Below, in pieces: positions 1-8,188 of a stretch of 64,000 nt of DNA. The DNA comes from Acidovorax soli (GTDB lineage Bacteria > Pseudomonadota > Gammaproteobacteria > Burkholderiales > Burkholderiaceae_C). The stretch covers positions 576,769 to 640,768 of the forward strand of contig NZ_JACHLK010000003.1 of the NCBI RefSeq assembly GCF_014207955.1, given 5' to 3'. The number at the start of each line of letters is the position of its first letter. The first letter of the stretch is position 1. Below the pieces are notes generated by a model. That model ran no database searches, was not told where the DNA came from, and worked only from the letters and a program-made list of their open reading frames with translations. The position numbers were made by a program, and so were the translations under genes.

Positions 1-1083
1 CGCTACAAGGTCCCCAAAATCGTTGACGAGCAAAAGGCTGCGATCAGGCAAGTTGCGACCGATGTCGGAACCGAGGGCGAACGCATCGTGGCCGCACTGC
101 TGGAATTGGAATCACCAATTCATGAGCAGATCAAAGCGGAAGAAGACCGCAGGGCAGAAGCCAAACAGGCCAAGGAGCGCGAAGAGCGCGAAGCAATGGC
201 TCGCATCGATGCGGTGGTAGATGCCATCATCGCCAAGCCCACCGAGGTGGTCGGACTCGGATCGGACGTGATCGGCACTGCGCTCACCGAAGTGGAAGCT
301 ATCGAGGTCACACTGGAGACCTTTGGCGATCACGCCGGTCGAGTGGAGGCCGTCAAGAATTCCACCATCGAGCGGCTGGAGACCATGCATGCCGCAGCGC
401 TGGCGCATGAGCAGGAGGCCAAGGCCCAGGCTCAAGCACGCGCCAAGCTCGCCGCCGAGCGCGAACAGATGGAGCGCGAACAGCGCGAGCACAACGAGCG
501 CATGGCCGCCCAGCGTGCCGAGCTGGATCGGCTCACGCTCGAAACCCAAGCCCAGGCCCAGGCCATCGAGCGCCAGGCCGTCGCGCAACGCGAGCAGGCA
601 GAACGGATCGAACGGGAGCGATTGCAGCGCATCACGGACGTGAGCAACCGCATAAGCGACATCACTGCACTGCCAGCGACACACGCCGCCAGCACCGCAC
701 TACAGCTCGAATCAGCGATCCGCACGTTGAACGACACGCTGCTGACGGCCGCGTACTTCGATGACCGTGTGCCCGAAGCCGAGCAGGCCAAACACACCGC
801 CCTTGAGGAGCTGCGCCAGCTCCACAGGGATGTCGCGCAACGAGAGGCCGACGCCGCAATCGCCGAAGCCTGCGAACGCGAAGAAGCCGCCATCGCCGAG
901 GCGCGCCGCCTGGCGGACGACGCGAAACGCGCGAACGCGAACCAGCTCTACGACGCACTCGCGAACCTACTGACCTGCGCCGAGCTGCGCGGGGATGTCT
1001 GTGTCCAAACCGCCTTGCTGATGGAGTCGGCCAGGCACGCCATCGAGAAATCAACCCCCGCGCAAGCGGCTCAAGCCCAATGA
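1..1083 (+). CDS. Coiled-coil phage-type protein, 5' truncated by window edge
   Basis: The frame is open from base 1, so the gene starts outside the window; 360 codons are visible. From about residue 40 the sequence is rich in Glu, Arg, Gln and Ala (for example EEDRRAEAKQAKEREER), and long heptad-like stretches near residues 110-200 and 250-310 predict coiled coil. There is no signal peptide or membrane segment. Its stop overlaps the start of the Erf-type gene (ATGA), so it belongs to the same early phage transcript. Such proteins often sit just upstream of phage recombination genes, but I do not recognise the family and assign no activity. Confidence 0.7.
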   Translation, partial: RYKVPKIVDEQKAAIRQVATDVGTEGERIVAALLELESPIHEQIKAEEDRRAEAKQAKEREEREAMARIDAVVDAIIAKPTEVVGLGSDVIGTALTEVEAIEVTLETFGDHAGRVEAVKNSTIERLETMHAAALAHEQEAKAQAQARAKLAAEREQMEREQREHNERMAAQRAELDRLTLETQAQAQAIERQAVAQREQAERIERERLQRITDVSNRISDITALPATHAASTALQLESAIRTLNDTLLTAAYFDDRVPEAEQAKHTALEELRQLHRDVAQREADAAIAEACEREEAAIAEARRLADDAKRANANQLYDALANLLTCAELRGDVCVQTALLMESARHAIEKSTPAQAAQAQ

Positions 1084-1823
1084 CCCTACTCACACCTGCC
1101 GCGCCACTCGCCGGCCCGTTTGCCAATGCCCTGGCCGCCATGAATGCCAACATGACCATGGCCGAAATCAAGGAGCTGCAGCAAGAGCAGCGCGATTGGG
1201 AAGCCGGCGAAAGGCACAAACTGTTTTTGGCCGCCATGGTGGCCCTGAAGTTGAACCCTCCCAGCATCCTCAAGGACAAGACCGCGTTCACGCCAGATGG
1301 TCAGGGCGGGTTTGAGTCCTACGACTACGCCACCATCGGCAACGTCTGCGAGCAGGTCATTCAGTCCGCCGCACAGCATGGCCTCACGCACAACTGGGTG
1401 CCTGGCCGCAGCCCGGAGGGCGACATTGTTGTGACATGCGAAGTCGCCCATGTGGGGGGGCATGTGCAGCGGACCATGCTCGATGCGCCGCGCGAGGAAT
1501 CGCCAGGACTCACCGTAGCGCAGGCCGAGCAATCCGTGCGCACGTTTCTGGAACGCTACACCCTGCTGCTGGGATTTGGCTTCGCGGCCAAGGACAGGCC
1601 TGACGACGACGGTCGCGGCGGCGCCGCGATGCCCTCGCCTGCAGCGCAGAGCGCCACGGAGGGGTGGGTGGTCTATGTCAACAGCGCGGACAGTATCGAG
1701 ACACTCGAATCCATACGCAAAGAGGCGTCTGCGGCCTTTCACGCGGCGGGTGATGCTGGCGCATGGAGCACCGTGAAGCGCGCGCTCGATGCGCGCCAGG
1801 ACGCACTGGAAGGCGGCGCGTGA
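1080..1823 (+). CDS. Erf-family single-strand annealing protein
   Basis: Predicted recombinase of 247 residues that anneals complementary single strands at phage DNA ends or during replication. The Erf-type core is visible at about residues 55-175: an early segment ending LKLNPPSILKDK, then a G-x-Y-x-Y-A-T-I-G pattern (FESYDYATIGNVCEQ), a GLTHNW segment and a central beta region. The C-terminal third is low-complexity and less conserved, which is usual for Erf proteins. It overlaps the upstream gene by 4 nt and the downstream exonuclease gene by 4 nt (GTGA). That pairing of annealase and exonuclease is the classical phage recombination module and supports the call. Confidence 0.82.
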   Translation: MTLLTPAAPLAGPFANALAAMNANMTMAEIKELQQEQRDWEAGERHKLFLAAMVALKLNPPSILKDKTAFTPDGQGGFESYDYATIGNVCEQVIQSAAQHGLTHNWVPGRSPEGDIVVTCEVAHVGGHVQRTMLDAPREESPGLTVAQAEQSVRTFLERYTLLLGFGFAAKDRPDDDGRGGAAMPSPAAQSATEGWVVYVNSADSIETLESIRKEASAAFHAAGDAGAWSTVKRALDARQDALEGGA

Positions 1824-2488
1824 AGAGCACGCGCTACACCATCAGCACCCACAAGCAAGGCACACGCGAATGGCTGAAAGACCGCCTGGGCTGCGTGACC
1901 GGCGCCGATGTGGCCGCGCTCTATACCCCCGGCAGAGCCAAGGGCACCGACTCCGAAGCGCGCACTGGCTACATGCGCCAGCTCGTGCTGGAACGCCTGG
2001 ACGTGCCCACCGATAGCGGCTCCTTTCTCTCGCGCGATATGGCTTGGGGCATCGCCACCGAACCTCTGGCGCGCCTGGCACTGGAGGCCACCACCGGATA
2101 CAGGGTGCGCGAAGCCGGCTTCTGCCGGCTCAGGCGATACGCCGCAGGCTGCAGCGTGGACTCGTTCATCTTCGGCGACGAGGTGGACACCAAGCGGCTG
2201 GGCATCAGCGAAATCAAGTGCCCCAAGAGCAAGACGCACCTGGCCTATCTCGAAGCCCGTGGCGTCCCTGAAATCTATGTGCCGCAGATCACCCACAACC
2301 TGTGGGTGACGGGCGCGCAGTTCTGCAAATTCATTTCCTACGACCCCCGTTTCCCGCCAGCGATGCGGATGTTGCTGGTGCACGTTGAGCGCGACGAGGC
2401 GGCAATCAAGGCCCATGAGGCCTTGGTGCTGCAGTTCCTCATGGAGACGGATGCCCTTGAACGCAAGTTGCGGCTCAACGCCGCGTGA
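1820..2488 (+). CDS. YqaJ-type (lambda-exonuclease-like) phage recombinase
   Basis: Predicted 5'-3' exonuclease of the PD-(D/E)xK fold, 222 residues, partner of the Erf-type annealase. Visible motifs are the N-terminal TREWLKDRLGCVTGAD segment, a G-x-x-x-E-P-x-A-R-x-A helix (GIATEPLARLALE), the Asp of the SVDSF strand, the EIKCPKSK motif carrying the catalytic Glu and Lys, and the PQITHNLWVTG helix. I chose the GTG at 1820 because it overlaps the previous stop and places the Arg-Glu-Trp motif near the N-terminus; the open frame itself extends upstream to 1763. The product would resect double-strand ends for annealing. Confidence 0.85.
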   Translation: MKSTRYTISTHKQGTREWLKDRLGCVTGADVAALYTPGRAKGTDSEARTGYMRQLVLERLDVPTDSGSFLSRDMAWGIATEPLARLALEATTGYRVREAGFCRLRRYAAGCSVDSFIFGDEVDTKRLGISEIKCPKSKTHLAYLEARGVPEIYVPQITHNLWVTGAQFCKFISYDPRFPPAMRMLLVHVERDEAAIKAHEALVLQFLMETDALERKLRLNAA

Positions 2489-2497
2489 AGGACTTCA

Positions 2498-3400
2498 ATG
2501 TCATCGAACCGCCAATTGCTGGAGGCAGGAACCGCCAAGCGCGCCGACCTCGTAAAAATCTGGATCAATGAACTCCACGTCGAACCCGGCTTCAATCCCC
2601 CGGAAACCCCCGAGGAGTTTGACGCTCGCGTGGAGGACATCGTGGCGCACCTCGCGAACGGCGGCAGCGTTCCGCCACTCGAAGTACGTGATCGGGTAGA
2701 GGGCGGCAAGTTCATCGTTGACGGGCACGCCCGTCTTGAAGCGCATGTGCGTGCGGCCGATAGAGGCATCCCGATCCACGACCAGAAGGATGGGCGCGTT
2801 TACATCCTGACCATTCCTTTTGTGGGCAATGACGCGGACCGCAACATTCGCATCATCACATCCGCGAAGAAGCGCACGCTTTCGCCCGTGCAGACAGCCA
2901 CGATCCTCAAGCGCCAGCGCGGGTACGGCTGGTCCTTGGAGGCCATCGCCAAGGAAATCAATCTCTCTTCAGAGCGCGTGCGCCAGCTTCTGGCACTCGG
3001 CGATGCCAACAGTGATGTACAGGCACTGGTGTTGTCGGGCGAGGTCACCGAAGCGGTTGCAACCGCTGCCGTGCGAAACCACGGCGACAACGCCGGCACC
3101 GTGCTTGCCGAACAGCTCGCCGAGGTGAAGGCCGCTGGCGGCAAGAAGCTGACCCCGGGGAAAGCCGGCCCCAAGAAGCCGAAGGCTTCCGACCTGGCGG
3201 CAGAGCGCGAAATGCTGGATTGGCTGATCGATCAACGCGCCATGGTTGCGCGGGGTAGCAAGCCGGACTTTGCTGCTGATGAGTCCACCTTGGGCTACTG
3301 GGTCTGGTGGCCTGCCGATGGCCGCACGCAACCCGGCTTGTTCAGAGACCCCCGCGAGGCCATCACCCAGGCCATGACCAAGGAGCCCGAGAATGTTTAA
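2498..3400 (+). CDS. ParB/Spo0J-like nuclease-domain protein
   Basis: 300-residue protein. Residues about 20-115 look like a ParB N-terminal domain, with the VDGHARLEA motif in the position of the usual GxxR box and preceded by PPLEVRD. A predicted helix-turn-helix follows at about 140-175 (SLEAIAKEINLSSERVRQLL), where ParB proteins bind DNA. The C-terminus is a Lys/Pro-rich linker and a short acidic and aromatic tail. An AAGGA ribosome-binding site lies 6 nt before ATG. No parA gene is adjacent, so a plasmid-type partition role is unlikely; phage ParB-like proteins are often regulators or DNA-modification factors. Its 3' end overlaps rdgC by 8 nt. Confidence 0.7.
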   Translation: MSSNRQLLEAGTAKRADLVKIWINELHVEPGFNPPETPEEFDARVEDIVAHLANGGSVPPLEVRDRVEGGKFIVDGHARLEAHVRAADRGIPIHDQKDGRVYILTIPFVGNDADRNIRIITSAKKRTLSPVQTATILKRQRGYGWSLEAIAKEINLSSERVRQLLALGDANSDVQALVLSGEVTEAVATAAVRNHGDNAGTVLAEQLAEVKAAGGKKLTPGKAGPKKPKASDLAAEREMLDWLIDQRAMVARGSKPDFAADESTLGYWVWWPADGRTQPGLFRDPREAITQAMTKEPENV

Positions 3401-4316
3401 GAACCTCATCGTCTACCGCACAGGGCCCCTGCACACCGCCGACCTCGAAGGCGTGGAGCAGGCGCTGCAGAAGATGCTCTTCGCGGAGTGCGGCGCCACA
3501 CAGGAGAAATCGGTTGGCTGGGTGCCCCCACGCGGCGAAGAACACGGCGCCTTGGTGGAGTCCATCGGGGGTCAGTGGGTGCTGCGCTTCAAGATCGAGG
3601 CGAAGGCCGTCCCTGGCGAAGTCCTCGCACGACGCGTCAAGGAAAAGGCCGATGCCATCGAGAAGTCCACAGGCCGCAAGCCAGGCAAAAAGGAGTCCAA
3701 GGAACTCAAGGAGGAAGCGAAGCTTGACCTCCTGCCTATGGCCTTCACGAAGCAATCCACCATGTGGGTGTGGATTGACCGTGAGCTAAGAACTCTGGTG
3801 CTCGATACGGGCACGCAGAGCCGGGCCGATGACGTGGTATCCCTACTGGTCGAGGCCCTGCCAGGCCTGACCGTCTCCCTCCTGCACACCAGCACCAGCC
3901 CCCAGGCGGCCATGTCGCACTGGCTGAGCACGCAGGAGCCGCCGCAGGGCTTCACGGTGGACCGCGAATGCGAGCTGAAAGCCTGCGACGAGGGCAAGGC
4001 GGTCGTGCGTTACGGACGCCACCCCCTCGACATCGAAGAGGTGAAGGCGCACATCGCGGCCGGCAAGCTGCCCACCAAGCTGGCGCTTACCTGGGATGAC
4101 CGTGTCTCTTTCCTGCTGACTGAGGGTTTGCAGGTGAAGAAGGTCGAATTCCTCGACACCGTGTTTGAAGGCACGAAGGCCGATGACGGCAGTTTCGACA
4201 CGGACGTGGCCATTGCAACGGGTGAGTTGCGCAAGCTGCTGCCCGACCTGATCGAGGCGCTGGGCGGCGAGCCCGAACCAGGCGCCCAGGCGCAGGCCGC
4301 CCCACCATCGGAATGA
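3393..4316 (+). CDS. rdgC: Recombination-associated protein RdgC
   Basis: 307 residues, the usual RdgC length (about 300). The family pattern is visible across the protein: MFKNLIVYRTG at the start, the conserved GWVPPRG box near residue 45, a Lys/Glu-rich helix at 85-115, the QSTMWVWIDRE strand, and the ELRKLLPDLIEALGGE end. RdgC forms a ring around double-stranded DNA and modulates RecA-type recombination. Most copies are chromosomal; here it sits in a phage recombination operon beside an Erf-type annealase and a YqaJ-type exonuclease, and overlaps the ParB-like gene by 8 nt. The last 15 residues are a low-complexity extension. Confidence 0.92.
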   Translation: MFKNLIVYRTGPLHTADLEGVEQALQKMLFAECGATQEKSVGWVPPRGEEHGALVESIGGQWVLRFKIEAKAVPGEVLARRVKEKADAIEKSTGRKPGKKESKELKEEAKLDLLPMAFTKQSTMWVWIDRELRTLVLDTGTQSRADDVVSLLVEALPGLTVSLLHTSTSPQAAMSHWLSTQEPPQGFTVDRECELKACDEGKAVVRYGRHPLDIEEVKAHIAAGKLPTKLALTWDDRVSFLLTEGLQVKKVEFLDTVFEGTKADDGSFDTDVAIATGELRKLLPDLIEALGGEPEPGAQAQAAPPSE

Positions 4317-4326
4317 CGCTACAGCC

Positions 4327-4674
4327 GTGGCGTTCCTGTTCCGATGCCCGGAGTGTCGGACCAGGCGCCGCGACTACGGGCTATTCACCCAGCACCTGGC
4401 CAACAGCGGGCACGCCCTGTGCCGCTGCGGCGGGTACCACTACAGCCACAGACCGGACTCTCCTTTCTGCCATCGCAACCCCTACAGCCCAGCCCTGGAG
4501 GCTTCGCGCGCCGGGGTTTGCGATCAGGAGGTGGAGGCCATTGCGTCACAGATCGCGCTGGACATCGCGATCACGCACCCAGGGCGAAAGCCAAGGCCCA
4601 CGGACCCAGTGAAACGATCACCGGATTCCGCCCCGATCAACACAAGCCCGCCTTCGCTGCGGGCTTTTTCTTGA
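4327..4674 (+). CDS. Small zinc-ribbon phage protein
   Basis: 115 residues beginning at GTG. The N-terminal half carries Cys pairs (CPEC near residue 7 and CRCGGYHY near 32) and a later Cys/His cluster (HRPDSPFCHR), suggesting a zinc ribbon. The function is unknown. The last 10-15 codons overlap a rho-independent terminator hairpin and the stop lies in its T-run, so the functional C-terminus is uncertain. It begins 10 nt after rdgC and is probably co-transcribed with it. Confidence 0.5.
   Translation: MAFLFRCPECRTRRRDYGLFTQHLANSGHALCRCGGYHYSHRPDSPFCHRNPYSPALEASRAGVCDQEVEAIASQIALDIAITHPGRKPRPTDPVKRSPDSAPINTSPPSLRAFS
4645..4670 (+). terminator. Rho-independent terminator after the recombination cluster
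   Basis: AGCCCGC and GCGGGCT form a 7-bp stem around a 7-nt loop, followed by TTTTT. It separates the rdgC end of the early cluster from the next set of small phage genes. Confidence 0.8.
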
Positions 4675-4681
4675 GTGCCCC

Positions 4682-5191
4682 ATGCCACAGTCACAACCCA
4701 AGACCGCTCACGAGCTGAGCCCTCCCATGGCCCAGTGCCACGCCAGACTGCTCGCCGTGGCAAAGAACGGCACGCCCGAGGCCTTCTCGGCGACCCTTGC
4801 CGGCGTGCTTCACCGCGCCGAGCTGGCCATTGGTGGCGCCTACGACGCGGCGAATCAGGCAATCCGCAAGGAGCGATCCGCAACAACGGACGTAGCCGGC
4901 ACCATAAAGGCGTTCCGCGAATACCTTGGCGTTCATCCCCACATCGCCATGGGCGGCCACCAGGCGGACACCACAGCGCACCAGCTCGCGATGATCGCGC
5001 TGGACCACCAGCCGTGGAACGCAAGCATGCCGCGATTCCCCACCGCTTTGCGCAAGATGTGGAGCGGCGGCGAGGTGCAGGATTGGATGGACAGCAATTT
5101 GCCGCCGCTCATCGGGGCCACCTACGCCAAGGGTTTCGCGGAAGGGATGGCCCAGCGCGGAGTTGCAGAACCCACCCCTGGGGCCAAGTAA
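4682..5191 (+). CDS. Uncharacterised phage protein
   Basis: 169 residues, mostly alpha-helical and soluble by composition. Tracts such as AFSATLAGVLHRAELAIGG and FPTALRKMWSG are visible. There is no signal peptide, membrane segment or cysteine cluster. Its stop overlaps the next start (TAATG), so the two are translationally coupled. It is the first gene after the terminator at 4645. I do not recognise the family. Confidence 0.6.
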   Translation: MPQSQPKTAHELSPPMAQCHARLLAVAKNGTPEAFSATLAGVLHRAELAIGGAYDAANQAIRKERSATTDVAGTIKAFREYLGVHPHIAMGGHQADTTAHQLAMIALDHQPWNASMPRFPTALRKMWSGGEVQDWMDSNLPPLIGATYAKGFAEGMAQRGVAEPTPGAK

Positions 5192-5694
5192 TGGGACAGC
5201 GCTTTGGCAGAAACCAGCGCCGCCGAGCACGCGAGGCACTCCACTCAGTGGCCTCACAGCTTCAATCGGTGCGAGAGCAACTCGCCCAGGCGCAGCACCA
5301 GCATCAAAGCCTGGCGCGCGCAAGCTCCGAAATGTCTGATGTCAATCAGCGCAATGAAGTATTGCTTGCCCAGGCCCGGTTGCTTCTTGGCAAGCACAGC
5401 ATCGCATTTGACCCACGCCCACTCGCTGTGCCGCGCGTAGAACGGGACGGGAGCTTTCGCGTGAATACGCCCGATGGGCGGATGACCACCATGCATACCG
5501 TAGACATTCGCGCCGAACCAGACTGGCTAAAGGGAATGCTGCATGTGACAGCGATGGTCGGCGACCGGCGGGCCGGGTACGCCATTTCTGAAGGCGCCAT
5601 GTTCCACGGTCCCAATGATCTGTTGGCGAAGCATATCGGCAAGCTGATTGCGGAGCGCCTCGTCATTGACCTGAAGCGATGGAGCCGCCGATGA
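5191..5694 (+). CDS. Uncharacterised phage protein with N-terminal coiled coil
   Basis: 167 residues. The first 15 are strongly basic (GQRFGRNQRRRAREAL) and are followed by a Gln/Ala-rich coiled-coil stretch at about 20-70. The C-terminal half is mixed alpha/beta (FRVNTPDGRMTTMHTVDIRA). The start at 5191 was chosen because ATG overlaps the upstream stop; the same frame is open further upstream. It overlaps the next gene by 4 nt. The function is unknown. Confidence 0.6.
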   Translation: MGQRFGRNQRRRAREALHSVASQLQSVREQLAQAQHQHQSLARASSEMSDVNQRNEVLLAQARLLLGKHSIAFDPRPLAVPRVERDGSFRVNTPDGRMTTMHTVDIRAEPDWLKGMLHVTAMVGDRRAGYAISEGAMFHGPNDLLAKHIGKLIAERLVIDLKRWSRR

Positions 5695-5930
5695 ATGATC
5701 CCATCATCTTCAACGGCATGCGCATCCAAGAGTCACGAATGGCCGTGCGCCAGAAGACCGTGGTTCATGTGCGACGCCACCCCATCAGCAAGCGCCGCAG
5801 ACGGTGGCAGGTCGTGGTGGAGGTGGTGGAGACACCCTGCGCGTTCGTGATGGAGGGACTCATCCTCATGCACCCCCTGTTGCTTGCTGGACTGCGGGAG
5901 CAGTTGCGAGGGCGGGTTTCTCATGGATGA
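5691..5930 (+). CDS. Small basic phage protein
   Basis: 79 residues, with a basic centre (RRHPISKRRRRWQVVVEVVE) and a hydrophobic C-terminal helix. The start at ATG 5691 forms an ATGA overlap with the upstream stop. The next gene starts inside its last codons. The product is unknown; the size and charge would fit a DNA- or RNA-binding accessory protein, but no motif proves this. Confidence 0.5.
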   Translation: MNDPIIFNGMRIQESRMAVRQKTVVHVRRHPISKRRRRWQVVVEVVETPCAFVMEGLILMHPLLLAGLREQLRGRVSHG

Positions 5931-6156
5931 CGCCAGTGAAGCCTGGCAGCTCGCCGACAAGGCCTATCAGCACCACCACGCCAGGTGCGGCGAATGCCGC
6001 GCCGCTGGCGCCAACCGGAGCGGAGCCCTCACGCGCTGCCACGCTGGGCTTGCGTTGTGGGAGGAATACCAGCAAGCCGGCGAGCCACCGCACTTCGCAT
6101 GGCTCAAACCCATCAGGAGGCCCAATGCCCGACCCCAAACCCATCGACGCCCTTGA
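5923..6156 (+). CDS. Small Cys-containing phage protein
   Basis: 77 residues from ATG 5923, overlapping the upstream gene by 8 nt. A CGEC pair near residue 20 and a later Cys-His pair (RCHAG) could form one metal site. The end overlaps the next gene by 32 nt. The function is unknown. Confidence 0.45.
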   Translation: MDDASEAWQLADKAYQHHHARCGECRAAGANRSGALTRCHAGLALWEEYQQAGEPPHFAWLKPIRRPNARPQTHRRP

Positions 6157-6475
6157 GAAAGTCAGGATGCTGATCGAAGCTTATGCCGACACGAAAGCAC
6201 ATTACGACTGGACGATGGGCGAGCATTCCAATGCAGGCCCAGCCAGCCAGAACGGCGCTGCACGGCGCTTGGAAACCGCAAGCGAAGCGTTGAGCATCGA
6301 GCTGGAAAACCTCGCCAGCGCACCTGGTGAGGTGGTTTCGTCGGTGATCGAGATTTGCAGCAGCCGCTGGGAGGCCTACGCCAACGACCCGGAAACCGGT
6401 TGGCGCGCGCCCATGCAGTTCGCCGCAGCAGAGATTGAGCGCATGGTGCTGACGCAATTTCGGGCCGGGGGGTGA
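6125..6475 (+). CDS. Uncharacterised phage protein
   Basis: 116 residues from ATG 6125, preceded by a strong CAGGAGG ribosome-binding site that decides the start within a much longer open frame. It is helical and acidic, with repeated Glu/Ala tracts (ASEALSIELENLASAP) and a C-terminal amphipathic helix (MQFAAAEIERMVLTQF). There are no cysteines arranged for metal binding and no membrane segment. The family is not recognised. Confidence 0.55.
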   Translation: MPDPKPIDALEKVRMLIEAYADTKAHYDWTMGEHSNAGPASQNGAARRLETASEALSIELENLASAPGEVVSSVIEICSSRWEAYANDPETGWRAPMQFAAAEIERMVLTQFRAGG

Positions 6476-6487
6476 CCCCGTGAACCA

Positions 6488-6850
6488 ATGCAACTCGCGC
6501 TCGACACAGAGGGCTGCGATGCCGGGCCGCTGTTCGCGCCCGAGCGCAAGACCCGACCGCCGAAGCGCCCCAAGGGCAAGGAAGGCATGGTGCACCGCGC
6601 GCAGACGCGCCGGGCCACGCCGGCCTGGGCGGACATGGCTGCGATCAAGGCGATCTATCGAGAAGCCCAGCAGCTCACCAGGCAGACCGGGGAGCTGCAT
6701 GTGGTGGACCACATCGTCCCAAAGATCAGCCCCTACGTTTGCGGCCTGCACGTGCCCGCAAACCTGCGCGTCATCCACTGGCGCGAGAACAGTGCCAAGG
6801 CCAATCTTTGGTGGCCCGGCATGTGGAACGAACAAGGAGAACTTTTGTAA
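6488..6850 (+). CDS. HNH-endonuclease-like phage protein
   Basis: 120 residues. The C-terminal half has an HNH-type layout: H-x-x-D-H-I-V-P (HVVDHIVPKISP), then VCGLHVPANL with the central Asn, and a late N-x-x-K pattern (ENSAKANLWWP). The N-terminus is basic and probably disordered. HNH proteins in such clusters cut DNA in packaging, recombination or homing. The usual CxxC pairs are absent, so it is the short form. Its stop overlaps the next start (TAATG). Confidence 0.7.
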   Translation: MQLALDTEGCDAGPLFAPERKTRPPKRPKGKEGMVHRAQTRRATPAWADMAAIKAIYREAQQLTRQTGELHVVDHIVPKISPYVCGLHVPANLRVIHWRENSAKANLWWPGMWNEQGELL

Positions 6851-7329
6851 TGTCTGATCGCAAACTGCACATCGCAACGCACCCCCTGACGGGCCGAATT
6901 CTTCAGGGCCGCGCGAGAAGCTCGAATGGCCGCATCCTCATGAGCCAAACCACCGATGTCACGGCGGACGTGCTCCTTGCTGTGATCCAAAAGGCCAAGC
7001 AGCACGGCGGCTCCTTCGACATCCATTCGTATGACGGCGACGGCTACACCCTGTCGGTCGTGGCGAAGGGCTCTGCGGCCCAGGCGGCGGCAGGGGCGCA
7101 GCCGTATCGCCCCGAAATGGCCCCGCTGTCCGATGAGCAGCTGAAAAAGCTCTCTGCCACGGGGCCTGTGCACTGTGAAAATGGAGTGGTCACGCGCGGC
7201 CCGGCTGTATACCGGGACGAACTGCAGGAACGCTTTGAGCGCGGATTCCGCACGGCAGAGAAGCACTACGGCATCAGCCGCCCCACCCCGACCACGCCAA
7301 AGGCGCAGGAGGGTGAGCAGCATGGCTAA
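6850..7329 (+). CDS. Uncharacterised phage protein
   Basis: 159 residues starting at ATG 6850, coupled to the HNH gene by a 1-nt overlap. The N-terminus (SDRKLHIATHPLTGRI) is followed by a beta-rich central region containing FDIHSYDGDGYTLSVV and a Pro/Thr-rich tail. There is no recognised domain. It overlaps the next gene by 8 nt. Confidence 0.55.
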   Translation: MSDRKLHIATHPLTGRILQGRARSSNGRILMSQTTDVTADVLLAVIQKAKQHGGSFDIHSYDGDGYTLSVVAKGSAAQAAAGAQPYRPEMAPLSDEQLKKLSATGPVHCENGVVTRGPAVYRDELQERFERGFRTAEKHYGISRPTPTTPKAQEGEQHG

Positions 7330-7624
7330 AAGCCCTCTCGCCGGCAAGGCGTGGTTCTTCGCCCTAGGCCAGCGGCACGCCGCACTGGGCGTCACGCGCT
7401 ATGCCGCGGTCAATCTCATGCGCAGATGGCCGGCGCATGCGCAGCGTGCATACGGCGATGGCCGAGCTGCTGCCCTGGGACTGCGCAAGCATGTCAGCGA
7501 GGCGGACGGCAGCTACTTCGCGGAGTGCTGCCGATGTGGGCGGGACTACGAACTGCCGTGCGATCTGCATGAATTCAATCCTGAATTCAGCTACTGCGGT
7601 GGAAGCCTGCACTGCATCCCCTGA
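7322..7624 (+). CDS. Small zinc-binding-like phage protein
   Basis: 100 residues from ATG 7322. The C-terminal third has a Cys-rich block (CCRCGRDYELPCDLH, then SYCGGSLHC) that could hold one or two zinc ions; the N-terminal part is helical and basic. It is the last gene before the terminator at 7650. The function is unknown. Confidence 0.55.
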   Translation: MAKSPLAGKAWFFALGQRHAALGVTRYAAVNLMRRWPAHAQRAYGDGRAAALGLRKHVSEADGSYFAECCRCGRDYELPCDLHEFNPEFSYCGGSLHCIP

Positions 7625-7649
7625 GCCCTCATCACCCAACAATCAATCG

Positions 7650-7675
7650 ACCGCCCTGCAGGGCGGTTTCTTTTT
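7650..7675 (+). terminator. Rho-independent terminator
   Basis: ACCGCCC and GGGCGGT form a 7-bp stem around TGCA, followed by TTCTTTTT. It ends the run of overlapping small genes. Confidence 0.8.
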
Positions 7676-7686
7676 GGATAGACGAC

Positions 7687-7968
7687 ATGAAGACAGTCCG
7701 TATTTTCTTCGGCGGCACCGCCCGCGAAATCATTGACGCCAACGGCAAGACTTGGAAGTTCTCAACGCACGAAAGCGGAATTGTGCGCATCCACGAAGCT
7801 GGCGGTGACAGTGAACAAGACTGCCAGGCGTTCATGGCCGCCGCACGCCTCTGGGCCGCGCAGGGCTGCGTGGTGTCCGATACAGGCTTCTGCCAGTGGC
7901 GAGAAGAGGTAGCTGGCGAAGCACCTACCGGCGAAAAGGAGGCAGACCATGGCCAAAGCCACTGCTGA
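7687..7968 (+). CDS. Uncharacterised small phage protein
   Basis: 93 residues. The N-terminal half predicts beta strands (TVRIFFGGTAREIID, TWKFSTHESGIVRIHEAGG), followed by one helix. It overlaps the following HTH gene by 20 nt, so the two are probably made together as the last rightward genes of the element. The function is unknown. Confidence 0.5.
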   Translation: MKTVRIFFGGTAREIIDANGKTWKFSTHESGIVRIHEAGGDSEQDCQAFMAAARLWAAQGCVVSDTGFCQWREEVAGEAPTGEKEADHGQSHC

Positions 7969-8188
7969 ACAGAAGCCCGACATCATGCACCGCGAGAAGC
8001 AGGTGCTAGCCCAATTCGCGCCCGTTCACAGGACCACCTGGTGGCGCTGGGTCAAGGCAGGCTTGGCACCCAAACCGGTGCCTATTGGGCCTCATGCGGT
8101 GGCGTGGCGGGAGTCCGAGCTTGCCGCTTGGCAGAAGGGCGAGTGGAAGCCAGTGGCGGCAGCAGGAAGTTCGCCCAGTCCTGCATGA
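7949..8188 (+). CDS. AlpA/excisionase-like helix-turn-helix protein
   Basis: 79 residues. The core VHRTTWWRWVKAGLAPKPVPIG, followed by AVAWRESELAAWQ, matches the short winged-helix pattern of AlpA-like regulators and recombination directionality factors. The gene runs head-on into the integrase, and its last 107 nt overlap the integrase 3' end on the other strand. That position next to int is typical for xis or alpA and supports a role in controlling excision. No experiment-specific motif separates the two options. Confidence 0.65.
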   Translation: MAKATAEQKPDIMHREKQVLAQFAPVHRTTWWRWVKAGLAPKPVPIGPHAVAWRESELAAWQKGEWKPVAAAGSSPSPA

